A DNA stretch of 52,227 nt, from the NCBI GenBank assembly GCA_016098155.1, contig JAAAJB010000220.1, forward strand, positions 1 to 52,227. Reading direction: 5' to 3'. Both the position numbers and the translations under genes were made by a program. Below, piece by piece: positions 10,205-22,007 of this stretch (position 1 is the stretch's first letter; the number at the start of each line of letters is the position of its first letter). Source of the stretch: Actinomortierella ambigua (Eukaryota > Mortierellomycota > Mortierellomycetes > Mortierellales > Mortierellaceae). The notes under the pieces were generated by a model. The model had not been told where the DNA came from and ran no database searches. It saw nothing but the letters and a program-made list of their open reading frames with translations.

Positions 10205-11230
10205 ATGACCATCCTTCCACTGAGGTCACATCCCATTTTTGCCCAGGAATGCTTTTCCACCAGCCATGCCCATCCACGACGCGCCGCCAAGCTCCTGGCG
10301 GAGAATGAGGAGCCGTCCAGCAACAGAAAGATGATCATTGGTCTCTACGAGTTGGACCCGAGCACCGACGAATGGCGCCATCACACCGGCGACATCTTTG
10401 AGCATGTCTGGACAGGGGACTGGGCAGACTGGGATCGTCAATTCCAAATGCTCTTTAGCCACGACGCATCGATCCTCTATGTGGCCACACGCGACGACGA
10501 CACGCTCTATGCCCTCGACGCCACCAACCACCTAGACATCCTCGCCAAAGTCTCGCTGCCCTTCCGTCCCAAATGCTACACATTGTCGCTCACACGCACC
10601 GACAGCGACAGCGACGATTCGTTTCCTTCTTCCCCAGCTCTTGTTCCCTCGGCGTCCGTCTACATCACCAGCGTCTGCCCTTGGCTCATCTCCGTCTACG
10701 AGCCCCTCACCCTCCGCCATCTCGGCACCGTCTCCAGCGGTCGCTGCGACGTCTCCCAGCTCGATCCCGATGACCACCCTGAAGTATTCGCCCTCCTGAC
10801 GCCTGCTGCCACCATCACGCACCGCACCATCCACGTCGACGGAGGTCTAGAAGGCCGCGACATTGTCGTGATCGACCATGACGACCGCCATCGTCGCCTC
10901 CTCCACCCAACAGTCGTCTCCCATTTCCGCGCCTGCCGTCTCTCGCGCCACGTCGACCTGATCTACTCGTGGGACTGCGGCGAGTACCCGTGGCTGATCG
11001 ACCTGACCACGCTCCGCACCGTCCGCCTCGATCTCGACCCGGACCAAGGCAGCAACATGGAGGTTGAATCGGTCAAGCCCAAGGAGAAGGTGATCTTCCG
11101 GACGGCCATTTGGAGGTTTGAGGTTGCTTGGTCGCTGCTTGCAAACTGCTTGGACTCGGAGAGGCATCTCGCCGAGGATGCGCCGTCGATCCTTACCATC
11201 CAGGGTGAAAGGAGGACGAGGGGAAGGTAA
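10205..11230 (+). CDS. Uncharacterised 341-residue protein
   Basis: The reading frame is intron-free. I chose the ATG at 10205; the frame is open to an ATG at 10049, but that added part looks non-coding, and an ATG at 10331 (MIIGLYELDP) is another candidate. The body alternates short hydrophobic strands with charged loops, for example ILYVATRDDDTLYALDATNH and WLISVYEPLTLRHLGTV, which suggests a beta-propeller- or Kelch-like fold. A Ser/Asp stretch (DSDSDDSF) interrupts it. No catalytic motif, signal peptide or membrane segment is seen. It could be the substrate-binding half of an F-box-type protein, but no F-box is visible upstream. Codon choice is strongly C-ending, unlike the repeat region to its left. 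Confidence 0.6.
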   Translation: MTILPLRSHPIFAQECFSTSHAHPRRAAKLLAENEEPSSNRKMIIGLYELDPSTDEWRHHTGDIFEHVWTGDWADWDRQFQMLFSHDASILYVATRDDDTLYALDATNHLDILAKVSLPFRPKCYTLSLTRTDSDSDDSFPSSPALVPSASVYITSVCPWLISVYEPLTLRHLGTVSSGRCDVSQLDPDDHPEVFALLTPAATITHRTIHVDGGLEGRDIVVIDHDDRHRRLLHPTVVSHFRACRLSRHVDLIYSWDCGEYPWLIDLTTLRTVRLDLDPDQGSNMEVESVKPKEKVIFRTAIWRFEVAWSLLANCLDSERHLAEDAPSILTIQGERRTRGR

Positions 11231-11610
11231 TCATGATATCAAAAATAAACAACGGAGGGGGGCATTGGATGAAGAGAGAGTTGTGTATGTATGCGCGTTT
11301 GCTTGCAAGGGGGTCAAATAAAAGAGCATGGATCTCTCTCTTGCAACACTACGGAAACAAAGGTGTTGTCATATTCTTTTTTCCTTGCATTGTCTCCCGT
11401 AGTGGCACAATAGAAAGATCCATGCTTGACCTCTTTGAAGGTCTGTAGGCAGGAGGCAGGGCATGAACGATGGACGGGGGTAGGGAAGGGGGGAGAGGGG
11501 GGAGAGAAGCTGTTGAAGATAAAATTGGGTCGATATTTTTCAAGACGCCACCGCCCGCCAACCTCATCCCTATATTTCATTCTAAACCTCCACCAAGAGG
11601 AATTGATGGC
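11231..11610. other. Intergenic and leader DNA between two plus-strand genes
   Basis: The stretch holds G-rich DNA at about 11476-11500 and a TATATTT sequence at 11571. No separate gene is seen. The reading frame of the next gene is open back to an ATG at 11470, so part of this stretch could be coding. Confidence 0.4.
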
Positions 11611-12247
11611 ATGTCTATGGAAAGGAGCATGAGAAGAAATGGTGAGTTCAATTCGGTGCTAAAGGAACATTGGGTCTCTGTGAAAAAACCTTTAGTCGGT
11701 AGAAAAAAAAAAAAAAAAAAGAAAGGAATAAGCCTCTTTCTGACTTTGTTTACACCTAACTTCTCTAGGCATTACCCTCGTCTTCAACCCTCCATACTTC
11801 AAACGAGACGCGAAGAAAACGGAGCGGTGTCGAGAGGTAGAGGGTGAAAACACCTGTCGTAGTGGTGACGGTGGTCAGAGGACCCATGCCGATACCCCTT
11901 CCTCAGCAGTGCAGGGTCCAGATCCTGCCCTGTCCCAAGGAAATCGAGGATCCTCTTCACACGCTGAGGGGCGCGACAACAAGGAGCAACTCCCGACTGG
12001 CGGCCATCCAGGCGACGACGATGACGAGGAGGAGGAGGAGGCGAAGTTGGACGTAGAGCTGGAAAAAAAGCGGGTACTTATGACAGAACATATAGCGGTC
12101 AATGCCCTCCTACCATACGTCGACCAATACCTAGGAGATGGCTACCCAGGAGGCGAAGGCAGCGACGAAGAAGACTACGACATCGACGACTGGAATTATG
12201 ACTTTGAGTACGAGGACGACTTTGTCGAAGCAACTTTTGTTTTGTGA
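11611..12247 (+). CDS. Small spliced acidic protein, function unknown
   Basis: This is a two-exon gene that needs splicing to be read. Exon 1 (ATG at 11611, to 11641) ends on a consensus donor G|GTGAGT; the intron is 11642-11768 (127 nt, with an A run near 11702) and ends TTCTCTAG; exon 2 runs 11769-12247. The junction restores one frame, giving about 169 aa. After a short basic start, the protein has a conserved-looking segment (ITLVFNPPYFKRD), a hydrophilic middle, an Asp/Glu tract (DDDDEEEEE), a helical block (LMTEHIAVNALLPYVDQYLG), and a very acidic, aromatic tail ending FVEATFVL. An upstream in-frame ATG at 11470 would add 47 residues. I do not recognise the family. It ends 250 nt from the end of MED12, facing it. 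Confidence 0.6.
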
Positions 12248-12497
12248 CCCAATATTTTTTTTACCTTCGCACATCCTCTCTCAAGTAACAACAAACAAAA
12301 ATGGTCGTAAGATAGATAGGGCAACCTTCGGTACAACAACCACATGAATGAATAAAATGAGAATACCAAGCATTACTGCGGCTATTTATACAAGTATGAA
12401 AAGAAAAGAAAAAAAAACTTTTTTTTTGTTCCGTTTATGCTGTTGTTGTGTGTGTTTGTGCGTGTGAATGCGTGCATTTTTTTTTGGATGCTGATGT

Positions 12498-13749
12498 TCA
12501 TTGAAACCCTGGTCGACCAATGAACCCTCCACTCGGAAGGTGGAGCGTGTTCGGATTATTGAGATTGTTGACCTGTCCGTTCTCGCCGCCATTATTAGGC
12601 AACTGCAGTGCCTGTTGGGGTATACCAGGGAATGGGATAAACTGGGGCTGTTGCGGTGGAAGGTGCAATTGCTGTGGTTGTGGTTGTTGTTGGAAATGCT
12701 GTTGCTGTTGCTGTTGCTGTTGCACAAAATGCTGCCGTTGCTGCTGCTGTTGTTGTTGCTGCTGTTGCTGCTGTTGCTGAAGCAAACTGGCAGTGTTGAC
12801 CATACCGCCCGGTGGTAGATGGAATGGCTGACCGTTGAATGCAAAATTCATCCGCTGGATACCGGCCGTCGTCGGCATGGCCATGCCAATTCCACCTCCA
12901 GGCAGTTGGATCGGTTGTGGCTGCGGCTGCGGCACAGGTTGTGGTTGTTGTTGCTGCTGCTGCTGCTGGTGATGATGATGAGGGGGCAATGCAAACGTCA
13001 TCTGCGGCGGTGGCTGCTGCTGCTGCTGCTGCTGGAGAGGTTGCGGTGGCTGAGGCTGAGGCACCGACTGGGGAAGATGCAATACGGTCGGGAACTGCGG
13101 CTGCGGTTGTGGCTGTGGAGGCAACGGTTGCACATGCTGCTGCGGATGATGCGGATGTTGTTGAAGACCCGTCATTGGGATGCCAGGAACATGGATCGGT
13201 CCTGCACCCGTCATCATCGTACCGGCCGGCATGGGGTTTGCTACGCCAGAGATGGTTCCCGCTGCTGTTGCTGCCATGGTAGCTATGGGAATGCCAGTGG
13301 AGGTCGAAGGTACTGATACAGAAGTAGATGCCTTGTTCGAAGCAGCATTACTTCCTCCACCTCCACCTGCCTTGCTACTCTTCGACGTTCGTGCAGCCTT
13401 GGACTTGTTGCCTTTGGAGGTTGTGGTCGTCGTTGTGGCTGCTGCTGCTGCTGCTGCCGTTGCAGCTGCCGCCGCTGTTTCTGTTGCGACGTTGGCGCTC
13501 GCAGCAGCGGTACTTCCGCGCTTTTTGCCTTTGGAGGTCGAAGTCGTGGTCGTGCCTGAAGGAGCGCTGTTGTTCTTGGCCTCGTCCGTCCCGACAGCCG
13601 CGGCATTGCTGTTGTTGGCTGCTGCTGAATTCTCCTTTGGTCGCCCCTTTTTATTCGGCTTGACAACAGGAAGCGGTGCAGCGGTGACATTGGCTTCCAT
13701 ACTTGTGGATGCTATCACGGGAAGCGGAGGCGCAAGAGAAGGAGGAACT

Positions 13750-13780
<31 letters not shown>

Positions 13781-16700
13781 TCGTCGCTGCCACCGTTGTG
13801 GCCGATGTTGCGATGGTCGACGAGAAAGGGAGCGTGGCCGTGGTGGTGGCCATGGTGGTAGTGGTGACAGCGGATAGGGAAGACGAAGACGACAACGACG
13901 ATACCGATGATGATGCCGGAAAAGCACCAAGACCGGTACTGCCGCTCGTCGGTGGACCCGAAGTCATGGTCATGGGTGTCGTCATGAAAGACGCCGTCGA
14001 AGAAGCAAAGATGGGGTCCAGCTCCATGTCATTCAAAATCTGCCCTTCCTCAATATCGTCTTGATCTTCACCCACACCCGATACAACCGCCAAAGCAGCA
14101 GAATCCAAGGGTGTGCCAGCGGAACCACCACCGATCCCTATGCCATCGTTCATCATCGCCATGGGCCCACCAGCACTCAGTGGAGTCAACCCTACCGCTA
14201 CTCCTGTTGTAGCCGAAGCTACAGGCGTAGCCACAGCAGCGCCCGTTCCCGGGGCAGATGGTGGTGTTCCAGTACGACTCTGAGCGATCACCGCGACCTC
14301 CGTGTCCATCAGCATGGCCGCGGTGGCTGCCGATACTTCGATACCCTCCATGGACATAACAGCCTCTTCCTCAACCTTGGCCTTGACAAAGCCATCTAGA
14401 TCCTGTTGACCTTCTCCGGCTGGCTGCTGCTGCAACAGCTCTTCCTGCCTAGCTGCCTCGAGAGCTTCGGCCTCTTTAGCTGCCTGCAGCGAAGCCTCAT
14501 CACAAAGGACAGTCACAGTCTCCTGGGGTTCGTCGCCTCCGGCGCCAAGTCGGAACTGGCGCTCGTACGTCGTACCACCCTCTGCGCGACGGATCATCTT
14601 GGCCCCAAATAAGGTCAGCGAGATGGCCGTATCGTTACTGTGGGTTTCTTGTTGCTGTGGTTGTTGCTGTTGCGCACTTTGTCCTGCAATACCGGATCCA
14701 GCCAAACCACCACTGCCTCCACCACCTCCGCCAATACCACCACCGCCCGGCGTACCGCCGCTGCTACCAAGGGCTGGCGTCGTGCTCGAGCTGTCATAGC
14801 TGATGGACACGCCATGGAGTGTGCTCCCGCCACCAGGGCTGGACTGCTGCGACAACTGTGATCCTGGGCCACTGCTTGAAGAGGACCCACCGACCCCGCC
14901 GCTGCCGCCACCACTGCCTGCTCCTCCTGCTAGATGCTGCTGTTGTTGCTGTTGCTGTTGCAGCTGCTGTTGAATGTCTGCATCTCCAACACAGTCCTCC
15001 AGCCAATCCCAAGGGCGTGGCTGGATCTCCCCTGCCCTGGTGATGGCACCCACACCTCCTGATGCGTTGGCGTTAGCGTAGGCTTGAGATCCTGGCACTG
15101 CTGCCGCTGCCGCATTCGCAACCTTCAGATTGGCAAAATAGGCGTTGTGCTGCTGGAAGGGCATGATTCGAAACACGCGACTGGCAAAAACAGTGGGGAC
15201 GGTAGCGACCATGGTGGTCAGGTTGGTGCGCAGATAGTTGAGCACCTCATTCCTCATCTCCCTAGTGATACCCTCGGACCCGCTACCGCCACCGCTCAGC
15301 AACAGGAGCTCGTCCATCAGGAACGACACCATATCAAGACAAAACTCAAACAGCGTCTCTTCACATCCTTGACCGTGCACGATCGAGCTCACGAGCAGGT
15401 TGGTCAGACGAGTCACAAACGCAACCAAGTCGCATTCTGCTGGGTTCTGCAGGATAAATGGCAGCCAGGGAACCAAGAGTCGAAGGCGCAGACAAAGGCT
15501 TGTCCGGAGATGAACAAGCTCCGCCGATTGTAGGTGCTGAATCTGGAGACCCGCCGACGACAAGCCCATCATCGAAGCATTGGACATCAGGGTGGAATGA
15601 CTGGCCGCCGTCGACGATGCTTGCTGAATATCGTATCCTTTCTGAAACAAGAGCGCGCTGGATGGCGACATTCCACTCGGTGTTGCTGAGGTAGTAGCGC
15701 TGAGAAACAAGTGGCCCATATCGACGGCCGCACTAGTTCCTCCTCCACCTCCTCCACCTCCTCCATTCTCCAAGGCATGCACTGCTTCCTCATACGACAG
15801 ACCGACAGCGTGCATCACGTCAAAAACCTTGGCCTTCTCCTCAAACTTGGCGAGCTGCCACAACAAACTCTTGACAATCTCAATACCGCTCTCCTTTTGA
15901 TGAGGATCCGCCTCCTTGATGCTGTGCGATGGCAATGGCGAAGGTGCCGTTGACTCGCCTCGAGGTCCCGGTGTCAATGCGCCGCCTCCACCGCCGCCGC
16001 CACTGCCAACGGCTGGTGAGGCCGCTGCTGATGACGTTTGCTGAGACGATTTTAGCGAGTGGTTGCCTTGACTGCCGCTCTGATGGCTGTTGCTATTGTT
16101 GCCACCATCGACGGGGAAGGCCACACCCAGGGCTCGGTTGCTCTCGCGCATGAGCACCTGCATGATGTAGAAGAAGTTGCCCATGATCTTGCTATAGTGT
16201 GCAATGGAGACCGCACGACGGCAGACAATGGTGTCATATGGGAAATGGGCATCGATCGGTCCAGACAGGATCCCATACCCATACCGGATAAACTCCTCCA
16301 CGATATCCTTGCGAAGCCCTAGCAGCAATTGTCCCAGTAGCTCCTTGTCCGCGTTCTCGGAAAGAACAAACTCTTCGAAAAAGATGCCAATCACCTGCTC
16401 CAGTGCATCCGGTTCCTCGCCTCCAGCAGTGCCTCCGGAGCCATGCAGCATGGTGCGGTCGCCAACCTCGTCGTCAACGATCATGTCCATGTCCCCAAAG
16501 TCAGCATCGGTCTTATCTGCATCCGTATGGTGGTGGTGATGGTGGTGGTGGTGATGATGATGATGGTGGTGGTGGTGGTGGTGAGAGTGGTGCCGTTGAT
16601 GCCGGCGTCGGGGTCGCAGATGGTGTTGGTGGATGCGCGTGAAATAATTCCGTTTGTCACGCGAGCGACCATACAACATGTCCTGCTTCTCTGCCAGCTG

Positions 16701-19700
16701 CACGACACTGTCCAGCAAGAGCCACAACTCGACTTTGCACCGGTCCAGGATCCAGTGATTGACACGCCGCATCAGTCCCCGGAACGATTCCTTGCAATTA
16801 TTGATATGCTCGGGCGATACGGCTGCCGCTGCTGGGTCGTCATACGATGCCGTAGGTGACGTCGTGCTGTAGAACCGTAGCATCTTCCCTTCTTCTTCAT
16901 CTGCCGCCAAGAGCATCCGGAACGTCTCAGTCACCTTGCAGCGTGCCACCTGCCCATGCCGACCGTGGAGCGTCGTGGGCTGCGAATGGGTGTCGCCCTT
17001 GTTCTCCACACCTTCAAACTCTCCAGAAGCTTCGTCGTGGATAATCGACAACACTTGCTTGTACGTCAAATCAATCTTGGAGAGCGCTAGCTCGCGGATC
17101 CACTCTGTTGTCATGGCCCAATCCTTGCGGTATTCCTGAAGCTCATGCAGCACAGGGTGACTGAGAGGGAGCACTGATTCGATCCACGCCAAATCCTGAC
17201 AGATCTGGAACTGAGCTTGAATACGTTCACTTGACTTCAAATAGAAGCGGCGAGCTGTCTGCAAATGGTGGATCTCGTTCATGGTCAACCGGATGCCATG
17301 GCTCGTCTGTCCATGTGTTGATCGACGGCAGTCGGAATCCTCCTCCAGCAACAATAGCCGTAATAGCAGAACCATCGTCATACAAAGTTGCAGCGTAGAC
17401 TCGTCCAAACGAGGTGCCTCGCCTCCATGTTGGTCAGCTTGATGCAGCTGCGCCTCAACCGCTCGAGCGACTCCTGCCAAGGCCACGCCGCCGATGCTTT
17501 CAACCGCTGTCTGGATAGAACAAAAGCCGCTGATGACAAGCTGGACAACAAACAACAGGAACCACACAGGTACTAGGCGGTCGTTCTCAAGACCAATGAT
17601 TGGATGCCGCATTGTGGGGTCCAGTGGAGTGGTGCTGGGAATGGCTGCCGAAAGCTGTTGGCTGATCCGATCCTTGTTCTGCTTGAACCAATAGATGACA
17701 TTATCGTCCATCGACGTGCGACCCAGCTGATCCTCAGTCTCCTTGAGAAATCCGACCAACAATCTCGACACACGCACCAACTGCTGCGATGAAGCGGGTC
17801 CGGAGGCGCGGTCAAACGAGTAGACCTGCGTGGCATTGGGAGCCTGCCCGTAACCAGCATGATTGGCAGTGACCGCGGTCGAGATCGAAGGAATTCCAAG
17901 AGTTGAAATCTTGTGCAAGGTGTCATACACGCTGTCCAAAAGGCGTTCTGGGTATTGAGGGATCGAGCCATATCGCTGGCAGAGACTGAGCGCATGGCTG
18001 GAAATGTTGCTGGGATTGTGGATGAGGCTGTAGAGTTCCTGGAACTGTTGAGGAATGACACCCGTTGGTTGGGCTGAAGTCAGGCCAAGCGTCTTGGGAA
18101 TGCTCCTGACATCGCCCTCCATCTGCAGTCGAATGTCGTCTGGCACTTGCGAGGCATCAAAGGCCAAGAACCACGGAAGAGCCTTTACGGACAAGTTTTT
18201 GCTCTGGAGGCTGTAGTGCTTGTTCAGGATCGCCTGCGTAAATCGCGTCAACACATCCATGCTAGCCCAAACGTCGCTGTGCTTTTTGATGACATTGATG
18301 ATGATCAACAACAAACTCTTGTCGACAGTATGCTCCAGGAGCCAGATACACATGTCGTACAGCGTGTAAAAGTCTCCAGCAACCTCCACGATACAAACAA
18401 TGGTGGAAAATTGTCGAGCGTTGAGGAGCGACGAGCCGGGTGACGTCATGACTCGCCAATTATCCTCTCCAATCTGCACATTTTTGACGACATACGACTT
18501 GACCGCCTTCAGTAGCCACTCCTTGGTCACTTGAATCTGGCAGAAGCGGCTAACCGTTGACAGATGCTCCGACAGTCTCAAAGGGATCGACATACCGAGC
18601 TCATCATCCGCTGTCAAGTCGTCCTTGACTGGGAACGTCATGCTCTCCGCTATAATGTGTGATAAGCCAAAGGAAGACGTTAGCACACTCGAGGAATCAG
18701 GTGAATATGAGCAAAAACGGCATGTAAGAGCGCCTCCATGAGACATACCTTCAGCAGAAAACATATAGGGTAGTTTGGCGCGGATTTGATCCGTGATTGA
18801 CTCAAAGTACTCGCGCTCATACTCATTCTCCTCATGGACGCCGAAAAGAATGACCCTTCGCTGGTTCAAGTGGTGGGGCTGGGGGTCGTAGAGTGGAAAA
18901 GTCTGCAAGTACTTCAAGTGGCGGAGTGTCGAGTCCTCGTTCCTGCGGTTTGCCTGCAAATCGCCTCTTGCTATCAGTCTCCGCAGATATTGTTGGTATG
19001 AAAAGAGTCCTTTGTAGATGAGGTTTCCATAAAGGTGGGCGACCGCCTCGCATTCTAAAGAGAGGGCGACAGAGAAGAATGAAGGTGACACGTGCGTTAG
19101 AGGAATTGACTCCACAAAAAAAAAACCGGTATTCTCCTCAAATGTTGATAAAGAGTCCGCCTTACCCTCTCCTTCGAAACCACATGTGGTCCCAGTGAAT
19201 CCATCCAGAAACTCTACGAAGAAAGACTGAAGCAGACGAGACTTTTCGTTGTCGGGTATATCGCTCGAGAGCTCACTGTCTCTCCAGATTTCAAGCAGTG
19301 TTCCCACGAGATAGACTCTGTGCCTCCCGTGCCGTGACCGCGTGACAGCCCACTTGCATAACAACAAGATTCGCTCCTTAAAGTGGCTGATTGATGCTGA
19401 TGGAGAGGTTTTTGGCGACCTTGATGTCGTGGCCTCGGAGGGCGATGACTCCTCGTCAGGACTCTCTACAGGCGAAAAGTACATGTGCGCCACATATTCG
19501 AGATCCGAAAGGTGATCCACACTGTCCAATATCTACAATAGCAAAGTCCAGAAAGAAAAGTTAGGCGTTCTTCCATACTTGAATCCATCCAACGTGATTC
19601 GCTGTTCTCACTCGCCTTTCAATACGTACCTCAATGGCAGCTGCAAGATCACAATCACTACCTGAAGTTACTTCAGGATCCGAATTGTCAGAAAACACCT

Positions 19701-22007
19701 GGACTCGTGCTTTGATAATGTTGTAGTGCGAGCCAAGCACCTTGGAAACATTTGGAAAGTGGGCGGGTCGCTGACCGTTGATCAGTAGATCCTCCAGAAT
19801 CACCTCCTCCATGAGCTTAGAGTGTACAGCCCATGCTTTAGGGATCACAAACATGTCCGGCGTTGACAGGAATATGGACTATAGAGAGATCAATATCGAA
19901 AAGTGGGTGGGAAGGGAAGACATGTTAAACAAGGTGTTCCAGTATTGATCAAACATAAAAAACTTTCAAGCTCGTGTTCTTTCTCGAGAAAATTACCTGA
20001 AGCATTCTCTTTAGCTCCAATTCAAGATAGGAGTATCGAAACACCTTTTTGCTGTATGAAGGATGATTATGTACCTATGTGCAAAAAAAAAGGAGGGGAG
20101 CAAAATGCATTTTAGTTATCAATGGTCTTCATGTCGCCCTTCCTTCAACCATCCTGAAAAAACATCAAATCCTTCAACTTACGGCTTGCAAACTATTCAA
20201 GAGGCCATCGATCAACAAGCGCATTAAAAGTCGGGATCGAGCATACTCGGACAAAAACATGGAGATCAAGGTTAACAACAGAGCAACCTGCTCAAAAGTC
20301 TGTGTCGAAAGTAGTTCGACGGTTGCACGCAGGAAATGGCGGTGGTCGAGTAATCCTTCGTTGTATTGCCATCTGGTCAGCATAACACTGTATCGCCACT
20401 TTGCCTCCCACTTTTCCTTTGCCTCTTCGCTCGCCCAGGGTTTAACGCTTGGTCCACCAGCTGTAGGATTGAGAGCATTGGCGGGTGATGGTCGTGTGGT
20501 GGAATGTGGGTTGATCTCTTGAAGCTGTTTCTTCAAGAACTGGTTGACGGTCATTGTCCACTCGGTTGAATACTGTGATTGAGATACCCTGCTTCGCTGA
20601 GCCTGCATCTCTCCTAATGCGACAATCTTGATGTACCACGTCGCGCGCAAAAGCGGCACTTGACGCAGAGCAAGCGTTTCAAGCAACTTCTCCGACTTGA
20701 ATCCATGAGGTACACTCCGCGAAAGTCGACGAAGTGATGTGCGGCCTGCGAGATCTGTCATCCATTGATCCTTCTTGAGTTCGTTGAGTGTTGATCTATT
20801 TGGCGCTTTGAAGGTACTAGGCCTAAAGCGTCGACAGCAAATGAGAAAAGAAAAGTGTGAGCTTCAGTCGATCCATAAAAAAAATTGTGTGGGTCAGAGT
20901 GGGGAACGCCGTTTGTGTAGTAAATCAGTACCCTGTGATTCGGTTGCTCTCCTGTTTCCGCTTGATCACTTGAGCCATAAAGTTGCCAAGCTCTTGAAGC
21001 TTTTTGGAGTCCTGTAACACGTCTACCAAAATGCCTTGCGCAGATACAGTTTCATTCTAGGGTGAGGTAGTTCAAACTTCAAAGTTAGCAATGTCGCTAA
21101 ACCCATTGAAAATGGCGTAAAGAAAGGAGCAAAACGAACGATATAAGGTTAACATCTATTACCTCTATCACTCTCTTGTCAGTGTATCCCGCTTTAACAT
21201 TGTTGGCTGTCATCTGGTCCTCATCTTGACCAGGCTTCTGAGGGAAAATGCCAGGGTATCCTAATTGTATTGTACAAGGCAACGCCAAAAAAAAAAAAAA
21301 AAAAAGTTTGTTAATGCGTATTCTCCGACTCTTAAAATGTTCAAACATGTGCACAATTATTTTTTACGCTCCGATGGATAGGGGCTTTTTTTGCGATTGA
21401 AATTTCTCCTACCAAGATCGCTCGTCTTATGCAGTCTCTTTTGCTTTGGTGGAGGATGAAGAATATATCGGCGGAGCGGTGCCGAGTTTCCAATGCTGTG
21501 ATCTAATGATTCTCAGAGAGACGAAGAGAGATGATAGAGAGGAGGAGGGATGGCAGAGAGTAGTGCCAAGCGTTAGGAATGTCGCTTCTATGGCTATTCT
21601 TCTTGGAGCCACCAGTTTCAGCATGCGGGATAATGATGGCAGGTGGCGATATGTATAGCTCATACTTTGCTGTGGTGGTGGATGTTGCTGTTGTTGAGGA
21701 GTCATTGGGCTATACCCCGAGCCCAGGTTGGGTGTCCGGACTGTGTTGTATCCTGTACGGTGCTGCTGTTGCTGGAATGGGTTGTGCCCATGCATGCCTG
21801 GGTTTCCCATCCCTCCTGGTGCCTGTCCCTGAGGCATTCCCCGAGGATGGTGGCCTAAAGTGGTCCAGCGAGCAAGAAAGCAAGAAAACATCACAAGTTA
21901 TCAGCAGGTGTGCAGGGGAAAGGGCATAACCATCACTAGCTGTCAGTCAATCGAACAAGGCCCACTTAAAAATCAAAAAACGGCTGCGTACCTGGAAACT
22001 TGGACAT
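12498..22007 (-). CDS. MED12: Mediator complex subunit 12 (CDK8 kinase module)
   Basis: MED12/Srb8 links the CDK8-cyclin C module to Mediator and acts in the nucleus on RNA polymerase II transcription. My model has 11 exons: 22007-21992, 21854-21666, 21511-21413, 21260-21163, 21056-20932, 20822-20183, 20074-19997, 19878-19630, 19532-19166, 19054-18749 and 18649-12498. All phases close and give 2,772 aa. Exon 1 is only 16 nt (MSKFP plus one base). Diagnostic blocks are the N-terminal Med12 motif YPGIFPQKPGQDEDQMTANN (about residues 103-122), QVPLLRATWYIKIV and YSTEWTMTVNQFLKKQL in exon 6, and the LCEWA-like segment ERILLLCKWAVT (about 550-562). The last third is low complexity: 19 consecutive His (1412-1430), Ala/Thr/Ser/Gly-rich stretches, and several Gln runs before a C-terminus ending GRPGFQ. 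It is longer than human MED12 (about 2,180 aa), mostly from these tracts. The gene stands alone; its upstream side faces the SPX gene. Confidence 0.95.
16527..16583 (-). repeat. Nineteen consecutive His codons in MED12
   Basis: Nineteen uninterrupted CAC/CAT codons on the minus strand form a triplet microsatellite inside MED12 exon 11. The two codons alternate in blocks rather than being identical, so the run is not a simple recent expansion. It is followed by an acidic segment (TDADKTDADF). Confidence 0.95.

Noticed and set aside
13180..14064. Plus-strand open frame of 294 codons opposite MED12
   Set aside because: It is the complement of Ala/Thr/Ser-rich triplet repeats in MED12 exon 11; composition explains the openness and no family features are present.
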